The position numbers were made by a program, and so were the translations under genes. This document shows, piece after piece, positions 5,991 to 13,351 of a DNA stretch of 22,376 nucleotides. Where the stretch lies: the NCBI GenBank assembly GCA_964556955.1, contig CAZKXP010000007.1, positions 1 to 22,376 of the forward strand, in the 5' to 3' direction. The notes beneath the pieces were generated by a model. The model worked only from the letters and a program-made list of their open reading frames with translations, searched no databases and was not told where the DNA came from. The stretch comes from UBA12078 sp964556955 (lineage in GTDB: Bacteria > Patescibacteriota > Dojkabacteria > SC72). Numbering within the stretch: position 1 is the stretch's first letter; each line of letters starts with the position of its first letter.

Positions 5991-6893
5991 ATGGCGAAAT
6001 ATTCGATTAGTGTAAAAGATTTTTCAAAATCATTTGGTGCAGTTAAGGCAGCACAGAATTTATCTTTTGAAGTTGAGGATGGCGAGGTATTCGCATTTTT
6101 AGGGACTAATGGTTCTGGTAAGACTACAACGATCAGATGCCTTTTAAAGATATATCAAGCGGATTCAGGGCAATTACTGATAAATGGGAAGGAATATTCA
6201 GAGTCTTTGAATAGTAAGATTGGATATCTCCCCGAAGAGAGGGGTTTGTATCGGGATGTTTCTGTTATTGACATTCTTACATATACTGCTAGATTGAGAG
6301 GTATCGATAGCAATGAGGCGATGAAAAGGAGTCTTGATTATCTAGAGCTAGTGGGATTGATAGATCACAAGGAGAAGGAGATTTCTCAGTTGAGTTCGGG
6401 TATGCAACAGAAGGTTCAACTGGGTACTGCGCTTATACACAATCCTGAGATACTGATACTGGATGAACCTTTCAAGGGTTTAGATCCTCTTAATAGGCAA
6501 CTATTTGTAGATCTTCTAGCGGAGAGAGGAAAGAAGGGAACTACAATCCTTTACAGTACTCATGTGATAGATGAGGCTCAGAAGATGGCAAATAGGTTAT
6601 TGATTATTAAAAATGGTGTTCGTCTTGAATATGGAAGTGTAAATGAAGTAAGGGCACGTCATGGTAGTAAGAATATGACAGTAGAATTTGTGGGGCATGC
6701 GCCAAAGACGAATACTGATTTGTATACTGCCAATGTCTTGAATAAAACAGCAGAGTTGATGCCAAAAGATGGTATCTCCGTGGACGAGATTTTGGAAGAA
6801 TTATTGAAACAGAAGGTTCAACTAATTAATTTCAAATTGGATTATCCAAGCCTTAATCAGGTATTTATAGATATTATGAAAGATGAGAAGTAA
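5991..6893 (+). CDS. ABC transporter ATP-binding protein (NatA/ABC-2 exporter type)
   Basis: The 300 aa ATPase has Walker A GTNGSGKTT (38-46), the IGYLPEERGLY segment typical of the NatA/YhaQ subgroup (77-87), signature LSSGMQQK (134-141), Walker B ILILDEPFKGLDP (154-166) and an H-loop STHVIDEA near 194-201. A C-terminal extension of about 80 residues after the ATPase core resembles the DUF4162 region seen in this subgroup. It overlaps the permease gene by 11 nt, so the two are translationally coupled. The substrate cannot be read from sequence; relatives export Na+, antibiotics or peptides, or act in envelope stress. Confidence 0.92.
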   Translation: MAKYSISVKDFSKSFGAVKAAQNLSFEVEDGEVFAFLGTNGSGKTTTIRCLLKIYQADSGQLLINGKEYSESLNSKIGYLPEERGLYRDVSVIDILTYTARLRGIDSNEAMKRSLDYLELVGLIDHKEKEISQLSSGMQQKVQLGTALIHNPEILILDEPFKGLDPLNRQLFVDLLAERGKKGTTILYSTHVIDEAQKMANRLLIIKNGVRLEYGSVNEVRARHGSKNMTVEFVGHAPKTNTDLYTANVLNKTAELMPKDGISVDEILEELLKQKVQLINFKLDYPSLNQVFIDIMKDEK

Positions 6894-8109
6894 ATGTTTT
6901 GAAGTTGCAAAATTTGAGTTCTTAAAGACTGTTAAAAAGAAGAGTTTTTGGGCAGGGACATTATTTATGCCTCTCCTTATTGGGGCAATAGCTCTGATTT
7001 CGGGTCTTACATCGGTAGATGCTGCTAAACAGATGGAAGAACCGAGTAACTTTAGCAAGATCTATGTTTATGATACTAACAATGTTATAGAGGGATCTTT
7101 CCTTGTTGATCCATTTACCTCTACGGAGGATATCGATGCATCAAAGAAGGAGGTTATGAAGAACGATACTTATGCTCTTGTAAAGCTTTCGGACAATTTC
7201 TATGAAGATTTAAGTTATGAATTATATTATAGAGATGATGTGGATTTCTTAGGTGCTGCTAATCTTCCTATGATTATTAATGCTTTGATAAAGCAAAGTG
7301 CATTTACAAAGGTTTCCGATCCGGCAGTGGCTTATGTGTTAAACAGTACACCGATTAGTACTAGTTATACATATAATTCTGAGGGAGAATTGGTACAGGA
7401 GGGTTTTGAGAAATTTATTGTTCCTATAGCATCCTTATTAGTATTCTTCATGGCTGTATTTATTTCTTCGGCATTTTTGCTACAAAGTGTCTCAGCAGAG
7501 AAGGAGAATCGCATGATAGAGACAATTCTTTCTATTGTGGATAAAAAATCTTTGATGTTTGGCAAGATGATTGGTTTGATGGGAGTTATGTTCGTGCAAT
7601 TATTAACATGGGTCGTTTTTGGTTTTGTAATTTACAAGATCGTTTTAAATGGGTTCAATATGCCTATTCCAATTGACTTTAGTAATATTGATCTGTCTGT
7701 TTTGCCATTAAATATATTCTTGATTATAACGGGATTTCTATTCTTTGCAGCAATTATGGTCGGTACGGGAGCTGTGGGCACGGGAGCAGAGGATAGTCGC
7801 AATCTATCCTCAATATTTATTATGCTTTCCATCTTCCCTCTTTATCTTATGCAAGCACTGATCACCAACCCTACTGGTCCTCTTGCTGTTGTACTTAGTT
7901 ATTTCCCTTTCACCTCATTTATGGTTCTTTTGATAAGAAATTCTTTTGGAGCATTGCCGCTCAATGAACTTTTAATAGGTTTAGGGACTTCCGTGGTGTA
8001 TGTTGCTATAGCAATGTTCTTGGCATTGAAACTGTTTGAATTGGGATGTCTTATGTACAATAGGAGACCATCTTTTAAGGAAATCTTCGGATATTTTAGG
8101 GTTAAATAG
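6883..8109 (+). CDS. ABC-2 type permease (NatB/YhaP-like)
   Basis: This 408 aa membrane partner of the preceding ATPase has the characteristic ABC-2 layout. There is one N-terminal TM helix (residues 23-43), a large extracytoplasmic domain (~50-170), and then five or more TM helices between about 175 and 390. The conserved SVSAEKENRMIETILS motif (residues ~204-219) is the cytoplasmic coupling region typical of NatB-type permeases. The gene overlaps the ATPase stop by 11 nt. It ends 28 nt upstream of the promoter of the RRM gene, with no obvious terminator between. Confidence 0.9.
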   Translation: MRSKCFEVAKFEFLKTVKKKSFWAGTLFMPLLIGAIALISGLTSVDAAKQMEEPSNFSKIYVYDTNNVIEGSFLVDPFTSTEDIDASKKEVMKNDTYALVKLSDNFYEDLSYELYYRDDVDFLGAANLPMIINALIKQSAFTKVSDPAVAYVLNSTPISTSYTYNSEGELVQEGFEKFIVPIASLLVFFMAVFISSAFLLQSVSAEKENRMIETILSIVDKKSLMFGKMIGLMGVMFVQLLTWVVFGFVIYKIVLNGFNMPIPIDFSNIDLSVLPLNIFLIITGFLFFAAIMVGTGAVGTGAEDSRNLSSIFIMLSIFPLYLMQALITNPTGPLAVVLSYFPFTSFMVLLIRNSFGALPLNELLIGLGTSVVYVAIAMFLALKLFELGCLMYNRRPSFKEIFGYFRVK

Positions 8110-8135
8110 AGGCTATATCTTTTGTATATGTTCCA

Positions 8136-8144
8136 TGTTATAAT
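8136..8144 (+). promoter_or_regulatory. Extended -10 promoter of the RRM gene
   Basis: TGTTATAAT is a perfect extended -10 (TGn plus TATAAT). Transcription would start near 8151, giving a 5' UTR of about 96 nt, far longer than the leaderless norm of this window. Confidence 0.65.
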
Positions 8145-8154
8145 GACCATGCTA

Positions 8155-8248
8155 TTGGAGCGTTTGAAAAGACTGCTTTGAGTGAGAAAATCTCCCAAGT
8201 GTGTAATTTGGCATAGCGAATATAATTTATTTTTTTATACAAATAAAT
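8155..8248 (+). promoter_or_regulatory. Structured 5' UTR of the RRM gene: conserved blocks plus AUG-sequestering AU hairpin
   Basis: The UTR contains TTGGAGCG (8155-8162), AAGAC (8169-8173) and CTTTGAG (8176-8182). The same three blocks, with small changes, occur in the UTR of the DEAD-box helicase at 21900-21925, at nearly the same distance from the ATG (92 versus 94 nt). At the 3' end ATTTATTT (8225-8232) pairs perfectly with AAATAAAT (8241-8248), an 8-bp all-AU stem with an 8-nt loop. It includes the first two bases of the start codon. A role as a temperature-sensitive translation switch is inference. Confidence 0.45.
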
Positions 8249-8525
8249 GGGAAACAAGTTATTTGTAGGAAACTTAAGCTGGAACGTCGATGACGCTATG
8301 CTTAATGATTTCTTTAGTTCTGTTGGTACTGTCGTTGAGGCAGTTGTTATCAAGGATAGAATAAAGAACAGATCCAAAGGTTATGGATTTGTTAAGATGT
8401 CTACCGAAGAGGAAGCCGAGAGAGCTATTACTGAGTTGAACGCAAAAGAACTCGATGGGAGACCAGTAAACGTTTCTATGGCTAGAGAAGAATCTGGCGA
8501 AAGAAGAAGCTTCGATAGAAGATAA
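8247..8525 (+). CDS. RRM-domain RNA-binding protein (Rbp-like)
   Basis: This 92 aa protein is a single RNA recognition motif: RNP-2 LFVGNL (residues 5-10), RNP-1 KGYGFVKM (44-51), the DAMLNDFFSSVG alpha-1 segment and a LDGRPVNVSMA beta-4, followed by a short Arg-rich tail ending SFDRR. It matches the bacterial Rbp family (best known from cyanobacteria), single-RRM RNA chaperones that are often cold-inducible. It is monocistronic, with its own promoter, a long structured 5' UTR and a strong intrinsic terminator. Confidence 0.93.
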   Translation: MGNKLFVGNLSWNVDDAMLNDFFSSVGTVVEAVVIKDRIKNRSKGYGFVKMSTEEEAERAITELNAKELDGRPVNVSMAREESGERRSFDRR

Positions 8526-8549
8526 GTCTTTTAAGTAGAAATTGACGAA

Positions 8550-8578
8550 GGGGGATCGCAAGATTCCCCTTTTTCTTT
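8550..8578 (+). terminator. Intrinsic terminator after the RRM gene, GNRA tetraloop
   Basis: GGGGGATC (8550-8557) pairs with GATTCCCC (8562-8569) in an 8-bp stem containing one G-U pair. It is closed by the GNRA-type loop GCAA and followed by a T-rich tract starting at 8570. It lies 24 nt after the RRM stop codon. Confidence 0.88.
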
Positions 8579-8582
8579 TATA

Positions 8583-8606
8583 CATCTGAAGGACCATCTG
8601 AAGGAC
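8583..8606. repeat. Tandem direct repeat, 2 x 12 bp
   Basis: CATCTGAAGGAC occurs twice, back to back and without mismatch, just after the terminator of the RRM gene. The last base is shared with the start of a 14-bp palindrome. Confidence 0.85.
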
Positions 8607-8619
8607 TGACCTAGGTCAG
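8606..8619. repeat. 14-bp perfect palindrome
   Basis: CTGACCTAGGTCAG is self-complementary. Part of it belongs to the direct repeat found again at 8792. It could be an operator or recombination-related site; nothing adjacent identifies a binding protein. Confidence 0.6.
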
Positions 8620-8688
8620 ACCTCCCCCGTTTTAAATATCCATTTGTGTTATCTCCATAGTCTTTTCGCTACAGGACGGAGTAATTCG

Positions 8689-8787
8689 ATGAGGGTTAAG
8701 GAATGGCTTAAATATCTGTTTTTTATTTGGTACGAGGTTAGCCGAAGATGTGGGAGCCTTTGTAAGATGCTGTATATTGGAAATTAG
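8689..8787 (+). CDS. Possible 32-aa basic hydrophobic peptide
   Basis: The ORF starts at ATG 8689 with GGAG nine nt upstream, one of the few Shine-Dalgarno-like sites here. It encodes a peptide beginning MRVKEWLKYLFFIWYE and ending CKMLYIGN, with two Cys and a net positive charge. The frame stays open for 17 more codons after the first TAG. It lies between the two copies of the GACCTAGG repeat. Such a short ORF may be chance, a small regulatory or toxin-like peptide, or the relic of a longer gene. Low confidence. Confidence 0.2.
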   Translation: MRVKEWLKYLFFIWYEVSRRCGSLCKMLYIGN

Positions 8788-8875
8788 GTGAGACCTAGGA
8801 TTGACCTTGGGCCTTTTATGGCCTTATATTTACCATCATAGCATGTTTTTTACAGTAACCTGGGAATTCTTGAGG

Positions 8876-10783
8876 TTAATCTTGGGCGTTTTGCATTTGC
8901 TGTTGGGCATAAACAGTCAGTGTCTTCCGTTTGGCCCAAGTTCTTTTGGTTTCGGTTAGGAGCTTCTTTCGAAGTCGAATATTTTGTGGTGTTACTTCAA
9001 TAAGCTCTTCGTCATTGATGAAGGAGAGTGCATATTCTAATGTTAGAGGTATTGTGGCACGCAGAGAAACAATGGTTACCTCAGCATGGGACATTCTTAC
9101 ATTAGTTTTGTGTCTCGCTTTACATGGATTAACAATGATGTCCTCCTCTGTATTATTTATGCCGATTATCATACCCTCGTAGACCTCTTCAGAGCCTCCT
9201 ATGAATAATTTCCCCCTATCTTGTATGGTCGTGAGGGAATATCCTAATGCAGTACCAGTTTCTGAAGAAATTAATACCCCCTTTCGGAATAAGCTTGGCT
9301 GTTCTACATATGGTATGTATCCGGAAACATAGCTGTTAATAATCGCTTCTCCCTTTGTCGCATTCATTAGAATCCTATGCAAACCTATTAAATAACGGGT
9401 AAGAATCCTGTATGTAAATCGATTATTTCCATCCTCATTTTCAATATTAACCAGTTCTCCTTTTCTTTCGCTTACCTCCTGTGTTACTACGCTCATATAT
9501 TCCTCCGGTGCATCAATAGTTAGTTCCTCAACAGGTTCTTGCAAAACACCATCTATTGTTTGCAATATAACTTCTGGTTTACTCAACTGAAGTTCATACC
9601 CTTCTCTGCGTAATTGTTCAACCAGTATTGCTAATTGTAATTCACCTCTACCTGCGACAAAGTAGTTATTTGAACCCTGGTTAGTAATATCCAATCCAAT
9701 ATTTAAGTTTTTTTCTTGCTCAAGTCTTTGTGCAAGTTGTTTGTCTGTAACATACTTACCCTCTTTCCCCGCAAAAGGAGAGGTATTTGCTTGAAATTTC
9801 ACTCGTACAGTTGGTGGAGTGATTTTGATATCAGGTAGGGCTTCTTGTTGGTTGAGATCACACAAGGTAGCACCGATTATGGTCGATTCTATACCTGTAA
9901 CAGCTATAATCTCACCTGCGCTTGCTGAGTTAATTGGTTGCCATGAGAGACCTTCTTTTGCAAATAGTCCACGTACTCTACCTTGAACCTTTTCTTCTTT
10001 CTCCGCTTTATTCGAAATTAAAATGACAGGATCATCTATCTTAATATCTCCCCTATTTATCTTCCCGATCAAATATCTACCGGTATGATTATCATATTCA
10101 AGAGAAGTTACCTGCATTTGGAATGGTTCTTGAATATTACCCTTTGGAGTTGGCATGTAAGTAATTATCTCATCTAAAATGGGGGTGACATCTCCAGGTA
10201 TTGCGTTGGGGATTGTAAGGTCTCCCTGCGGAGTCTCTTTAAATATCTTTCCTTCCCTACCAATAGCATAGTAAATGGGGAATTCGAGTTGCTCTGGGTC
10301 TGTAGCAAGTGCTAAGAATAGATCTTGTATTTTCTCAATGGTTTTGGGAATATTGGCTAATTTTTTGTCAATTTTGTTTATTATTACAATTGGTTTAAGA
10401 CCAATCTCCAATGCTCTCTTCAATACAAATTTTGTTTGTGGCATTGGTCCTTCTTTTGCATCTACTAGGAGTAAGCATCCATCGGCCATATTTAACGTTC
10501 TCTCTACCTCTCCGCCGAAATCTGCGTGCCCAGGTGTATCAATTATATTAATTTTGTATCCTTTATATCTTATGGAGATATTCTTTGCATTTATGGTAAT
10601 CCCTTTCTCTCTCTCAAGATCTCCTGAATCTAGAATTTGTGTTTCCTGCATCTCTTCCTGATTGTCTCTAAAAAGATGAGTTTGCTTCATGAAGGCATCG
10701 ACAAGGGTGGTCTTACCATGATCGACATGCGCGATTATTGCAATATTTCTTAAGTTGTTTTGCTCTATTGGAGAATATTCCAT
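8876..10783 (-). CDS. typA: Ribosome-associated GTPase TypA/BipA
   Basis: This translational GTPase of the EF-G family is needed for ribosome assembly and stress or cold growth in other bacteria. From ATG 10783 it is 635 aa (family about 600-615). G motifs: G1 AHVDHGKTT, G2 region EREKGITI, G3 DTPGHADFGGEVER (the FGGEVER form is typical of TypA), G4 NKID. The C-terminal TypA-specific domain is present, with LEYALSFINDEELIEVTPQNIRLRK near the end. A GTG at 10804 would add seven residues but lies inside the -10 element TGGTAGAAT, so I take the downstream ATG. It is preceded by the LiaF-like genes on the same strand but has its own promoter. Confidence 0.95.
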   Translation of the reverse strand: MEYSPIEQNNLRNIAIIAHVDHGKTTLVDAFMKQTHLFRDNQEEMQETQILDSGDLEREKGITINAKNISIRYKGYKINIIDTPGHADFGGEVERTLNMADGCLLLVDAKEGPMPQTKFVLKRALEIGLKPIVIINKIDKKLANIPKTIEKIQDLFLALATDPEQLEFPIYYAIGREGKIFKETPQGDLTIPNAIPGDVTPILDEIITYMPTPKGNIQEPFQMQVTSLEYDNHTGRYLIGKINRGDIKIDDPVILISNKAEKEEKVQGRVRGLFAKEGLSWQPINSASAGEIIAVTGIESTIIGATLCDLNQQEALPDIKITPPTVRVKFQANTSPFAGKEGKYVTDKQLAQRLEQEKNLNIGLDITNQGSNNYFVAGRGELQLAILVEQLRREGYELQLSKPEVILQTIDGVLQEPVEELTIDAPEEYMSVVTQEVSERKGELVNIENEDGNNRFTYRILTRYLIGLHRILMNATKGEAIINSYVSGYIPYVEQPSLFRKGVLISSETGTALGYSLTTIQDRGKLFIGGSEEVYEGMIIGINNTEEDIIVNPCKARHKTNVRMSHAEVTIVSLRATIPLTLEYALSFINDEELIEVTPQNIRLRKKLLTETKRTWAKRKTLTVYAQQQMQNAQD

Positions 10784-10794
10784 GACAAGGGAAT

Positions 10795-10803
10795 ATTCTA
10801 CCA
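10795..10803 (-). promoter_or_regulatory. Extended -10 promoter of typA
   Basis: TGGTAGAAT on the minus strand lies 11 nt before the ATG at 10783, so the leader would be about 4-5 nt. It overlaps the upstream GTG that would otherwise be called as the start. Confidence 0.6.
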
Positions 10804-10827
10804 CAAAACGAACTAATTAGATACTCG

Positions 10828-11505
10828 TTATTCCTTGATTTCTACACCTCCAAAGATGGCTGTTCCTGTTATTTCAAGTTTTCCACCCTTAGTATCTTTA
10901 GAACTAAATTTGTTTTCCCAACCACCAAGTATTCCAACTCCATCGGATACAACATTACAATCTTTTGGAAGCAATACTTCAATACCCCCGAAAGCTGTAT
11001 TCAAAACTAGTGTGGCACCATTTTTATCTATCTGTGCATTACGAAGATCTAATTTTGCACCACCAAATGCTACTGTAACATCTCCTCCTTTGAAAGCTTT
11101 CGAATCCATATTTCGATCTATACCCCAGAAGACAACTGTCTCTGATATCCTGTCTCCACCATAGTATTTTTTACCTTCTGTCATATGTGGGTTCTCTCTT
11201 CTAAATATCATTGTTAAACCTAGAACAATGATGATCATAGGCCAAAGCATTGCAAAGAAGCTGATATTGAAGACGTGTGTTAAAAGGAATATTGTACCTA
11301 GACTGGTAAGTATAATTCCAAGAGAGATATTCTTGTCAAATAGCATCTTAATACCTAAAACCAAAAGTATTGTTGGCCAGAGTATCCCTATGATATCTCC
11401 TGTTGTTAAATTTAGGAAAGAGAGTATGCCCATGGTATCAATTAAAAAAATGATACCGAAGAGAATCAAGATCCCTCCTACCACTAATTTTGCGTTTGTT
11501 TTCAT
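10828..11505 (-). CDS. LiaF-like envelope-stress membrane protein
   Basis: In this 225 aa protein the N-terminal half has four hydrophobic segments in the LiaI/LiaF-like TM arrangement (DUF5668; GGILILFGIIFLIDTMG, residues 10-26, and a repeat around 80-100). The C-terminal half (about 110-225) is a beta-rich domain with repeated AFGGxxxxLR/FGGxEVLLP patterns and ends TAIFGGVEIKE, the signature of the LiaF C-terminal (cell wall-active antibiotic response) domain. LiaF proteins restrain LiaRS-type envelope stress signalling in Firmicutes; no LiaS kinase is in the window. It is 17 nt downstream of a related gene. Confidence 0.85.
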   Translation of the reverse strand: MKTNAKLVVGGILILFGIIFLIDTMGILSFLNLTTGDIIGILWPTILLVLGIKMLFDKNISLGIILTSLGTIFLLTHVFNISFFAMLWPMIIIVLGLTMIFRRENPHMTEGKKYYGGDRISETVVFWGIDRNMDSKAFKGGDVTVAFGGAKLDLRNAQIDKNGATLVLNTAFGGIEVLLPKDCNVVSDGVGILGGWENKFSSKDTKGGKLEITGTAIFGGVEIKE

Positions 11506-11522
11506 ATTATATATATATTAAA

Positions 11523-12503
11523 TTATATTCTCTCGATATTTAACTCACCTACACCAACATTCGCGTCAATGATGAGTTTGATATCTGCTGTATCGTAGTT
11601 ACTTGTATTGTAAGTCCCCTTTTGATTCAAACCCTCAATAGACTGCGAATCAAATTGTATCTCACCCACACCTAAATTATACACCAAGGATACTCCAACG
11701 GTTTCTGGTATAGAAATTGTCATCTCTCCAGCCCCAATCTCGATATCCAATTTCTCAGGTGTTGAACTACTGCCTAAGGTCATATCCAATTCTCCTGCAC
11801 CAACTTCAGCATATACTTCTTTTAATAATACTTTATCTAGATTTACTGTTGCACTACCTGCTCCTATTGTAAGATCTAGTGTGGTAGGTGTTGTAGTATT
11901 ACCAAGAGAGAGCTCATACTTAGGGGTTACAAATCTCCAAATTCCCCAATGTCTCATCTCCTTGTTACTAAAACCTAAGGATAATAGGCCTTCTTTTAAA
12001 TTACTCTCTATATCAGGTAGATCGCCCTCATATTGATATGTAGTTTTAGAAAAAAGAAAATAATCTTCATCTTGATCATCTAAAGTGATCTCGGAAGCAC
12101 CAATGAAGATATCTAGCATTCTGTCTGTCACGCCTTCGTAATCTTCTGTAAGAATATATTCTTCCTGGGTTTGTACTTCGCTGTTGTACTCTAATCCATC
12201 AAAAATGTAATTTGAAACTCTCTCCGAGAGAAGAGGTACTTTCTTATTCTCTGTGTAGAAATATGCAAAGATACCTGCCATTAAGAGAATCGCAGTATAT
12301 AGGACTGCCATGATGATATTTCCAGCAGTATTCTTCGGAAGTACCATCCTCAACCCTATTAAAATGATAATGATTGGCCAGAATTTTAGTAGATATAGCC
12401 AGATACCCCATGAGACGACTCCTGTGGTGTTAAGCAAAAACAATGTACCTAAGAGCACAAGGAATATTGCTCCTGTGTAATCTCTGTTTTCTTTGTCTTC
12501 CAT
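11523..12503 (-). CDS. DUF5668 / toast-rack (YvlB/LiaF-related) membrane protein
   Basis: The 326 aa protein has N-terminal hydrophobic segments with the LiaI-LiaF TM pattern (YTGAIFLVLLGTLFLLNTTGVVSWGIW, residues 9-35; FWPIIIILIGLRM, 41-53; a third at 61-82). A long extracytoplasmic beta domain follows, with repeating short turns containing IGAGSATVNL, VGAGELDMTL, IGAGEMTISI and VGVGELNIERI. These regular GAG(E/S) repeats are typical of the toast-rack/DUF2154 type of beta-solenoid domain. It is paralogous in layout to the gene 17 nt downstream. A TATATT lies 7 nt before the ATG. Confidence 0.8.
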   Translation of the reverse strand: MEDKENRDYTGAIFLVLLGTLFLLNTTGVVSWGIWLYLLKFWPIIIILIGLRMVLPKNTAGNIIMAVLYTAILLMAGIFAYFYTENKKVPLLSERVSNYIFDGLEYNSEVQTQEEYILTEDYEGVTDRMLDIFIGASEITLDDQDEDYFLFSKTTYQYEGDLPDIESNLKEGLLSLGFSNKEMRHWGIWRFVTPKYELSLGNTTTPTTLDLTIGAGSATVNLDKVLLKEVYAEVGAGELDMTLGSSSTPEKLDIEIGAGEMTISIPETVGVSLVYNLGVGEIQFDSQSIEGLNQKGTYNTSNYDTADIKLIIDANVGVGELNIERI

Positions 12504-12519
12504 ATAATTTAATATAAAT

Positions 12520-13248
12520 TTAATTGTTTGTTTTCTTAAACAGTTTGTACCCCATAAACAATATGAGAACTATTACTGAGAGTGTTGCAGTTATTGCTAC
12601 AATATTTGAAACTCCTTGGAATTTTACAACAATTCCGATAACTGCCCAAAGAATGACTAATGAGTATGCAATATTCTTCTTAATGAGAGCAAGTACTGCT
12701 AGTCCTGTTGCTATGACTAACATGATTGCTGACCATATCTCTGGTGAGATCCCAAAACCATTCCAATTAGCTGTATAGAGAGCTCCAGCAATATTTGCTA
12801 TTGATGCTACAGATATCCAACCAAGGTATATATTGAAAGGAGTCTTTTTCACTAATGACACGTCAGGTTTATTAAGTTTGAGTGCTATTACTATTAAGCT
12901 TGCAAGTATAACAAGCATGAAGATTACTGAGAGGTATATTAGTTGGTAGTGCCACATAAATATCCATATTGTATTTGCAAGACTGCTTGCTATTACAAAG
13001 GGAGCTATGGCCATGTCTTCTTTTGTAAAATTGGTGAACATCGAGATAAGATATATTACTATTCCGATGTAGATCAATCCCCATATTGAGAATACATATC
13101 CTGCAGGTACGAAATATATCTGTATTGCATTGGATATCTCGGCTGTAGTTAATCCATTTATTGGTAAGACATTAGAGAGTATATTTACTACGAACATTGC
13201 TAGGACTGATACTAGTACTGCTAACTTTATGATGAGTTCTTTCTTCAT
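12520..13248 (-). CDS. TspO/MBR-related multi-pass membrane protein
   Basis: The 242 aa protein has about seven hydrophobic helices. The second conserved block FVPAGYVFSIWGLIYIG (residues 46-62), Trp-rich turns TIWIFMWHYQ and a later NWNGFGISPEIW match the extended, ~240-250 aa TspO-like (tryptophan-rich sensory protein) family rather than the short five-helix TspO. TspO proteins bind porphyrins and other hydrophobic ligands. The C-terminus is basic (LFKKTNN). It is first in the run with the two LiaF-like genes, with a 16 nt gap, so a link to envelope stress is plausible but inferred. Confidence 0.65.
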   Translation of the reverse strand: MKKELIIKLAVLVSVLAMFVVNILSNVLPINGLTTAEISNAIQIYFVPAGYVFSIWGLIYIGIVIYLISMFTNFTKEDMAIAPFVIASSLANTIWIFMWHYQLIYLSVIFMLVILASLIVIALKLNKPDVSLVKKTPFNIYLGWISVASIANIAGALYTANWNGFGISPEIWSAIMLVIATGLAVLALIKKNIAYSLVILWAVIGIVVKFQGVSNIVAITATLSVIVLILFMGYKLFKKTNN

Positions 13249-13278
13249 ATATAGATATATTAATAATATTATCTATAT
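13249..13278. repeat. 9-bp inverted repeat upstream of the TspO-like gene
   Basis: ATATAGATA (13249-13257) and TATCTATAT (13270-13278) are perfectly complementary across a 12-nt AT spacer, immediately before the start codon at 13248. It overlaps the region where a -10 must lie, so it may be an operator. The AT-richness makes chance more likely. Confidence 0.35.
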
Positions 13279-13316
13279 AAATATATCATATGTAATAGAA
13301 ATGTGAAGATTGCAGA

Positions 13317-13342
13317 GAGGCCTGGCGCGAGGGCTAGGCCTC
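13317..13342. repeat. GC-rich 10-bp hairpin in the intergenic gap
   Basis: GAGGCCTGGC (13317-13326) pairs with GCTAGGCCTC (13333-13342) around a 6-nt loop. On the + strand RNA all ten positions pair, with one G-U; on the minus strand the same position is an A-C mismatch. There is no clear T tract on either side, so it is not a classic terminator. It is striking because the surrounding DNA is very AT-rich. Confidence 0.55.
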
Positions 13343-13351
13343 CCTGTTGTT

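Larger units (their letters stand above)
8581..8875. other. Repeat-bearing intergenic region between the RRM gene and typA
   Basis: No recognised gene lies in these ~295 bp. They hold a perfect tandem 12-mer (CATCTGAAGGAC twice, 8583-8606), a 14-bp palindrome CTGACCTAGGTCAG (8606-8619), and an imperfect 16-bp direct repeat, GACCTAGG-nnn-GACCT, at 8608-8623 and 8792-8807. CCTAGGTC and GACCTAGG could also pair across the ~180 bp between them. A possible 32-codon ORF lies inside (8689-8787). No tRNA, tmRNA, RNase P or SRP RNA consensus was seen. Confidence 0.5.

Noticed and set aside
8274..8597. 107-codon ORF on the minus strand opposite the RRM gene
   Set aside because: It is antisense to a clear RRM domain and runs through the terminator hairpin; a shadow of the real gene.
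8811..8826. GGCC-ttttat-GGCC hairpin as a terminator upstream of the typA 3' end
   Set aside because: It has a four-base self-complementary stem and no convincing T tract in either direction.
10275..10661. 128-codon ORF on the + strand inside typA
   Set aside because: It is antisense to the highly conserved GTPase domain; its composition reflects the reverse complement of typA codons and it has no promoter or start signal.
10784..10804. GTG start adding seven residues to TypA
   Set aside because: The GTG is part of the -10 element TGGTAGAAT, so it is unlikely to be transcribed; the ATG at 10783 gives a normal N-terminus.
10805..10830. Terminator after the LiaF-like gene (AACGA/TCGTT pairing)
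   Set aside because: The stem is only 5 bp with a 13-nt loop and a short T run; too weak to call.
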